Source: Ignavibacteriota bacterium (GTDB taxonomy: Bacteria > Bacteroidota > Ignavibacteria > UBA10030 > SZUA-254). Taken from it: 41,623 nucleotides of DNA. The position numbers were made by a program, and so were the translations under genes. Under the pieces are notes generated by a model that was given only the letters and a program-made list of their open reading frames with translations, was not told where the DNA came from and searched no databases. Every line of letters begins with the position of its first letter. Position 1 is the first letter of the stretch. Of the stretch, positions 37,955 to 41,623 are shown in pieces. The DNA is taken from the NCBI GenBank assembly GCA_016209795.1, contig JACQVI010000105.1, positions 1 through 41,623 on the forward strand, given 5' to 3'.

Positions 37955-38425
37955 TTAGCGCTCGTATATCCCCGTGATCTTCGCTGAGGTGATTACTTTT
38001 CCCTCAAGAGCTTTTTTGAAAGCGTTGAGGCTCGCATTTGCAGAGAGATCTAGTTTCTCGACGTTAAGCGCATAAAGTGTCACCTCATACGGATGAGGTC
38101 CTGAGCCTTTCGGTGGCTGTGGTCCACCATAGCCCATCGTCCCATAGGAGTTGTACAATTCCTTTGATCCGGCAGGCATACTTGCGCCCGATGCTCCCTC
38201 AGCGAGAGATGTTGCGTCCTTTGGAATGTTAATGACAAACCAATGCACCCAGTTGTTTGCTATCGGATGTGGATCAACAATGGAGAGTGCAAAAGATTTT
38301 GTCTCTGCAGGGACACCGCTCCACGAGAGTGGAAGGGAAACATTTTGTCCGCCTGTTACGCCATGATACGCATGCTTTGTGGGTATGGGCTTCCCATCTT
38401 GGAATATGGAAGAGGAAAGTTTCAT
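37955..38425 (-). CDS. YbhB/YbcL family Raf kinase inhibitor-like (PEBP) protein
   Basis: LSWSGVPAETKSFALSIVDPHPIANNWVHWFVINIPKD...YGGPQPPKGSGPHPYEVTLYAL. Confidence 0.93.
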   Translation of the reverse strand: MKLSSSIFQDGKPIPTKHAYHGVTGGQNVSLPLSWSGVPAETKSFALSIVDPHPIANNWVHWFVINIPKDATSLAEGASGASMPAGSKELYNSYGTMGYGGPQPPKGSGPHPYEVTLYALNVEKLDLSANASLNAFKKALEGKVITSAKITGIYER

Positions 38426-38454
38426 TGCTGGAATCTCACCTTTGAACAGTTTTA

Positions 38455-38802
38455 CTATGGTTTTGTTTTGAAGCTTGATAAAGCTCGTTCAACCGTTTCG
38501 TACGTATCGAACACTTTCACAAGCTGCGTGATGACAAAGAGGTTCTTGACCTTGTCACCAACCCGAGCAAGACGAAGGTCACCGCCGGCATTCCGCGTCG
38601 TGGTAAGGGCAGCGATAAGTGTTCCAAGCCCCGAACTGTTTAGGTAATTCACCCCCCCCAGATCGATTACGACTTTTTTGACATCATCACCGACAAGGCT
38701 ATGGATTTTGTCCTTTACCTTAGAGGTATCAGGCTCGCCAAGGAGATCACCTTTCAAGGTCAGAACCGCGACGTCGTTTTCCATTTTCTCTTTGATCTGC
38801 AT
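38455..38802 (-). CDS. STAS-domain anti-sigma factor antagonist-like protein
   Basis: VAVLTLKGDLLGEPD...VVIDLGGVNYLNSSGLGTLIAALTTTRNAGGDLRLARV with conserved Ser; start refined to 38802. Confidence 0.88.
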   Translation of the reverse strand: MQIKEKMENDVAVLTLKGDLLGEPDTSKVKDKIHSLVGDDVKKVVIDLGGVNYLNSSGLGTLIAALTTTRNAGGDLRLARVGDKVKNLFVITQLVKVFDTYETVERALSSFKTKP

Positions 38803-38884
38803 AGAACTCCTTCCGAAATGGTTCATAATGAGGTGGTTAGAAAGCTAATGTTCCATCATACAAAAGTCTAGACAAAAAATCAAC

Positions 38885-40066
38885 TTATGTGGGTTGTGTG
38901 AACAGCTCAACGTACTTGTACCCTGACCCCGTGTTAAAAACAGTTACCGTGTCAGAATCAGCAACAAATCCTATTTCAATTAATTGACGAACTGCAACAA
39001 CAGCTGCGGCACTTTCTGGACATAGGAAAATACCTTCTTTAGCAGCAACATGCTTCATTTCTCTAATGAGATCGTCGTCCGAGACTGCTATGGCAGTACC
39101 ACCGCTTTCGTACAAAGTATCAAGGATAAGTGTATCAGCGAATGCTTTTGGCACTCGAAGCCCCGATGCAACTGTTGTGGCGTTTTCCCAGCAATGAGAT
39201 ACTCTTTGTTTCTCACGAAATGCCTTTACAATTGGTGCACATCCTAAGGTTTGCACAGAAACCATCTTTGGTTTCTTTCCCGATATCCATCCGAGTTCTT
39301 CCATCTCACGAAATGCTTTCCACATACCGATTAGCCCAGTACCTCCGCCAGTTGGATAGACTATCACATCAGGAAGTTTCCACCGAAATTGTTCTGCAAG
39401 TTCATAGCCCAGAGTCTTTTTCCCTTCAAGTCGATACGGCTCTTTCATGGTCGACATATCGAACCAATTCTTCCCCCGTCTCATGTCATTCATCTTCTTC
39501 GCAGCATCGCTAATCACTCCCTCTACTAAATAGACTACACCACCATACATAGAAACTTCTTTGATATTGACCACAGGTGTGTCCTTTGGAATGAAGACGT
39601 GAGTTTTGATTTTCGCTTTTGCAGCATAGGCTGCAAGTGCACCGCCAGCATTGCCCGCTGAGGGCATAGCGACCTCTGTAATCCCAAGCTCACGCGCTTT
39701 TGAAACTGCGAGACATAGCCCACGCGCTTTGAACGAACCTGTTGGATTTAAACCTTCATCTTTGAGATACAGGTTTGGAAGTCCAAGTTCTTTTCCGAGT
39801 TTTTTCATGTGCAGCAACGGTGTCCATCCTTCTCCCAACGAAATAATCGATGCATCATCAAACATTGGCAGGAGTTCACGATAGCGCCAGAGCGTTCCCT
39901 CACGGCTGGCGAACAATCCTGGCGTTACATATTTCTTTGCACTGGCAAGGTCATATTCTGCAAGTAAAGCCTTGCCGCACTTTTGGCATGTAGTCTGCAC
40001 CGACTCCGGAGAGTAAGTTTGATCGCAGTAATTGCAACGGAGGTGAGTGAAGAATGTTTTACTCAA
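38885..40066 (-). CDS. thrC: Threonine synthase with N-terminal zinc ribbon
   Basis: CNYC..CQKC ribbon; LGEGWTPLLHMKKLGKELGLPNLYLKDEGLNPTGSFKARGLCLAVSKA; PTGGGTGLIGMWKAF. Confidence 0.88.
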   Translation of the reverse strand: MSKTFFTHLRCNYCDQTYSPESVQTTCQKCGKALLAEYDLASAKKYVTPGLFASREGTLWRYRELLPMFDDASIISLGEGWTPLLHMKKLGKELGLPNLYLKDEGLNPTGSFKARGLCLAVSKARELGITEVAMPSAGNAGGALAAYAAKAKIKTHVFIPKDTPVVNIKEVSMYGGVVYLVEGVISDAAKKMNDMRRGKNWFDMSTMKEPYRLEGKKTLGYELAEQFRWKLPDVIVYPTGGGTGLIGMWKAFREMEELGWISGKKPKMVSVQTLGCAPIVKAFREKQRVSHCWENATTVASGLRVPKAFADTLILDTLYESGGTAIAVSDDDLIREMKHVAAKEGIFLCPESAAAVVAVRQLIEIGFVADSDTVTVFNTGSGYKYVELFTQPT

Positions 40067-40175
40067 GTTAATCCTTTAAATGATGTGCTAATATACTCGC
40101 TGATTTTGTTAGAAGCAACGTGTTCGATTTTTTCCCAAGAATTTTGTAGATTCACACAACAATGAACAGCAAAGC

Positions 40176-41327
40176 ATGACAGGCAAAACAATCCTTATCC
40201 TCGGCGGAGGCATTGGCGGCATCGTTGCGGCACGCGAGCTACGAAAACACCTTGCTGCTCATCATCGCGTTATTCTCGTCGATAAGTCTGCAATTCACTC
40301 ATTTCCTGCCTCATTTCTTTGGGTCATGGTGGGATGGCGTAAACCCTCGGCGATTCAAAAGCCGCTTGCTTTGCTGGAAAAGTATGGGATTGAATTCCAC
40401 CATGCAACTGTTCAATCGATCGATGTCGATCACCGCACTGTTGAAACTGATCGGGCAACAGTTCACTTTGATTATCTCATCATAGCACTTGGTGCTGAAC
40501 TTGCCCCACAGAATGTCCCGGGACTACATGAATGTTCACATTCATTCTACACGTTAGAATCAGCAGAGAAACTTGCCAGCACCCTCACCACGTTTTCAGG
40601 CGGAACGATTGCCATTGTTGTGTCGAGTATTCCATATAAATGTCCCCCCGCACCTTATGAAGCGGCATTTCTATTGGAGTCATTCTTTTCACAAAAGGCA
40701 CCAGGAAACGTAGAGATTAAGATATTCACCCCAGAACAAGCTCCACTTTCAGCTGCCGGTTCGCAGGCAAGTCAGATGCTTCAGGAACTGCTCCGTACAC
40801 GCGGCATAGCATTTTCAACACAGTGTAACATCATGTCAGTCAATCCCTTAAGCAGACAGCTTACCTTTGAGAATGGATCAACCGCTTCATTCGATCTGCT
40901 CATTGCAATTCCTCCGCATCAGGCCCCTCGCGTCGTTCAAACGGCTGGTCTGATGAACGAATCCGGTTGGATTGCAGTTGATGAACGAACGTTGCGGACA
41001 TCGCATTCAAACGTCTTTGCCTTGGGGGACGTTACGACTATACCACTTGTAAGTGGTTTTTCACTTCCAAAAGCAGGTGCGTTTGCTGTCGGTCAGGCGG
41101 AAGTCGTTGCACACAACATCGCAACAGAAATCAATTATAAAGGAATCTCAAAACAATTTCTTGGCACCGGGTACTGTTTTCTCGAAACAGGCAGCGGGAG
41201 AGCTGGCTACATCAGTGGAAATTTTTATGCCAAACCAGTACCTGAAATAACATTTCATGAACCGAGCGTAAAGTACCATTGGGCAAAGGTCGTATTCGAA
41301 AAATATTGGCTCTGGAGATGGTTCTAA
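40176..41327 (+). CDS. NAD(P)/FAD-dependent oxidoreductase, sulfide:quinone reductase-like
   Basis: TILILGGGIGGIVAARELRK, DYLIIALGAEL, YKCPPAPYEAAFLLE (Cys), NVFALGDVTTIP. Confidence 0.85.
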   Translation: MTGKTILILGGGIGGIVAARELRKHLAAHHRVILVDKSAIHSFPASFLWVMVGWRKPSAIQKPLALLEKYGIEFHHATVQSIDVDHRTVETDRATVHFDYLIIALGAELAPQNVPGLHECSHSFYTLESAEKLASTLTTFSGGTIAIVVSSIPYKCPPAPYEAAFLLESFFSQKAPGNVEIKIFTPEQAPLSAAGSQASQMLQELLRTRGIAFSTQCNIMSVNPLSRQLTFENGSTASFDLLIAIPPHQAPRVVQTAGLMNESGWIAVDERTLRTSHSNVFALGDVTTIPLVSGFSLPKAGAFAVGQAEVVAHNIATEINYKGISKQFLGTGYCFLETGSGRAGYISGNFYAKPVPEITFHEPSVKYHWAKVVFEKYWLWRWF

Positions 41328-41440
41328 CATCTTTCTGTCGTGACAAGGCATAGCTCTGAGTTTTTATGGAACCGTGAAAATTTGTATATTGTTATAAGTA
41401 TTGAGACTCATCCTCCTATGTTGGTTAGTGAGATGGTGGA

Positions 41441-41503
41441 TTAGATATGGTGGAATAGGTTAAGGGTGAGCATAGGGGCCGCTACAGCCAATAAATAATT
41501 CAT
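41441..41503 (-). CDS. Possible 20-aa hydrophobic small protein
   Basis: Minus strand ...AGGGAGGATACC-ATG encoding MNYLLAVAAPMLTLNLFHHI-stop; strong SD. Not in the ORF track because of length. Confidence 0.3.
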   Translation of the reverse strand: MNYLLAVAAPMLTLNLFHHI

Positions 41504-41535
41504 GGTATCCTCCCTGTAGCGGCTTTCCTTTTTAT
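41478..41535 (+). terminator. Candidate rho-independent terminator (long-loop hairpin)
   Basis: Perfect 10-bp stem gccgctacag(41478-41487)/ctgtagcggc(41514-41523), then tttccttttta. Confidence 0.55.
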
Positions 41536-41623
41536 TGTCTGTTCATCACTCAGCTTCTCACTATTAAAGAGTCTGTGCTGGGGATATATTCCTGCACAAC
41601 CGTTTTCTTTGCTTATCTGACAA

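Noticed and set aside
38455-38802. STAS protein as the missing MlaB of the lipid operon
   Set aside because: It is 13 kb away in a different transcription unit and looks like an RsbV-type antagonist with the conserved Ser; linkage alone does not support MlaB.

Overview
The window looks like a chromosomal segment of an FCB-group bacterium (Bacteroidota/Ignavibacteria-like by gene content; inferred, not proven). I found no rRNA, tRNA, CRISPR array, transposase or clear prophage. Left arm (minus strand): a truncated HerA-type ATPase, a NurA-like nuclease, endonuclease V, an RDD protein, a DUF3943-like protein, a LOG-family protein, a TonB-dependent receptor and ispE. Then on plus: a DUF1801-like protein, an M1 metallopeptidase and a DCC/lipase-maturation-factor fusion. 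The centrepiece is a 13-gene minus-strand locus (14068-25670) with overlapping or abutting genes. It joins a nucleotidyltransferase, MlaE/MlaF/MlaD, a radical SAM protein, a DUF457-like membrane protein, two CDP-alcohol phosphotransferases, an ATP-grasp enzyme, a class-III aminotransferase, a Gfo/Idh/MocA dehydrogenase, a HAD phosphatase and inositol-1-phosphate synthase. I read this as a candidate inositol-headgroup (possibly amino- or otherwise modified) phospholipid synthesis and transport system. The right arm holds small accessory genes, a seven-repeat FG-GAP propeller, a GldA/F/G-like ABC set with a DUF4340-LysM protein, a DUF5916-type outer-membrane protein, a PEBP protein, a STAS protein, threonine synthase and an SQR-like flavoprotein. 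Non-coding structure includes degenerate arrays phased at exactly 7 bp, a family of nested palindromic intergenic elements, two near-identical promoters, and a hairpin near 41.5 kb that can be read as a terminator or as an SD/start-presenting loop of a 20-aa ORF. All assignments come from reading motifs by eye; no searches were run.
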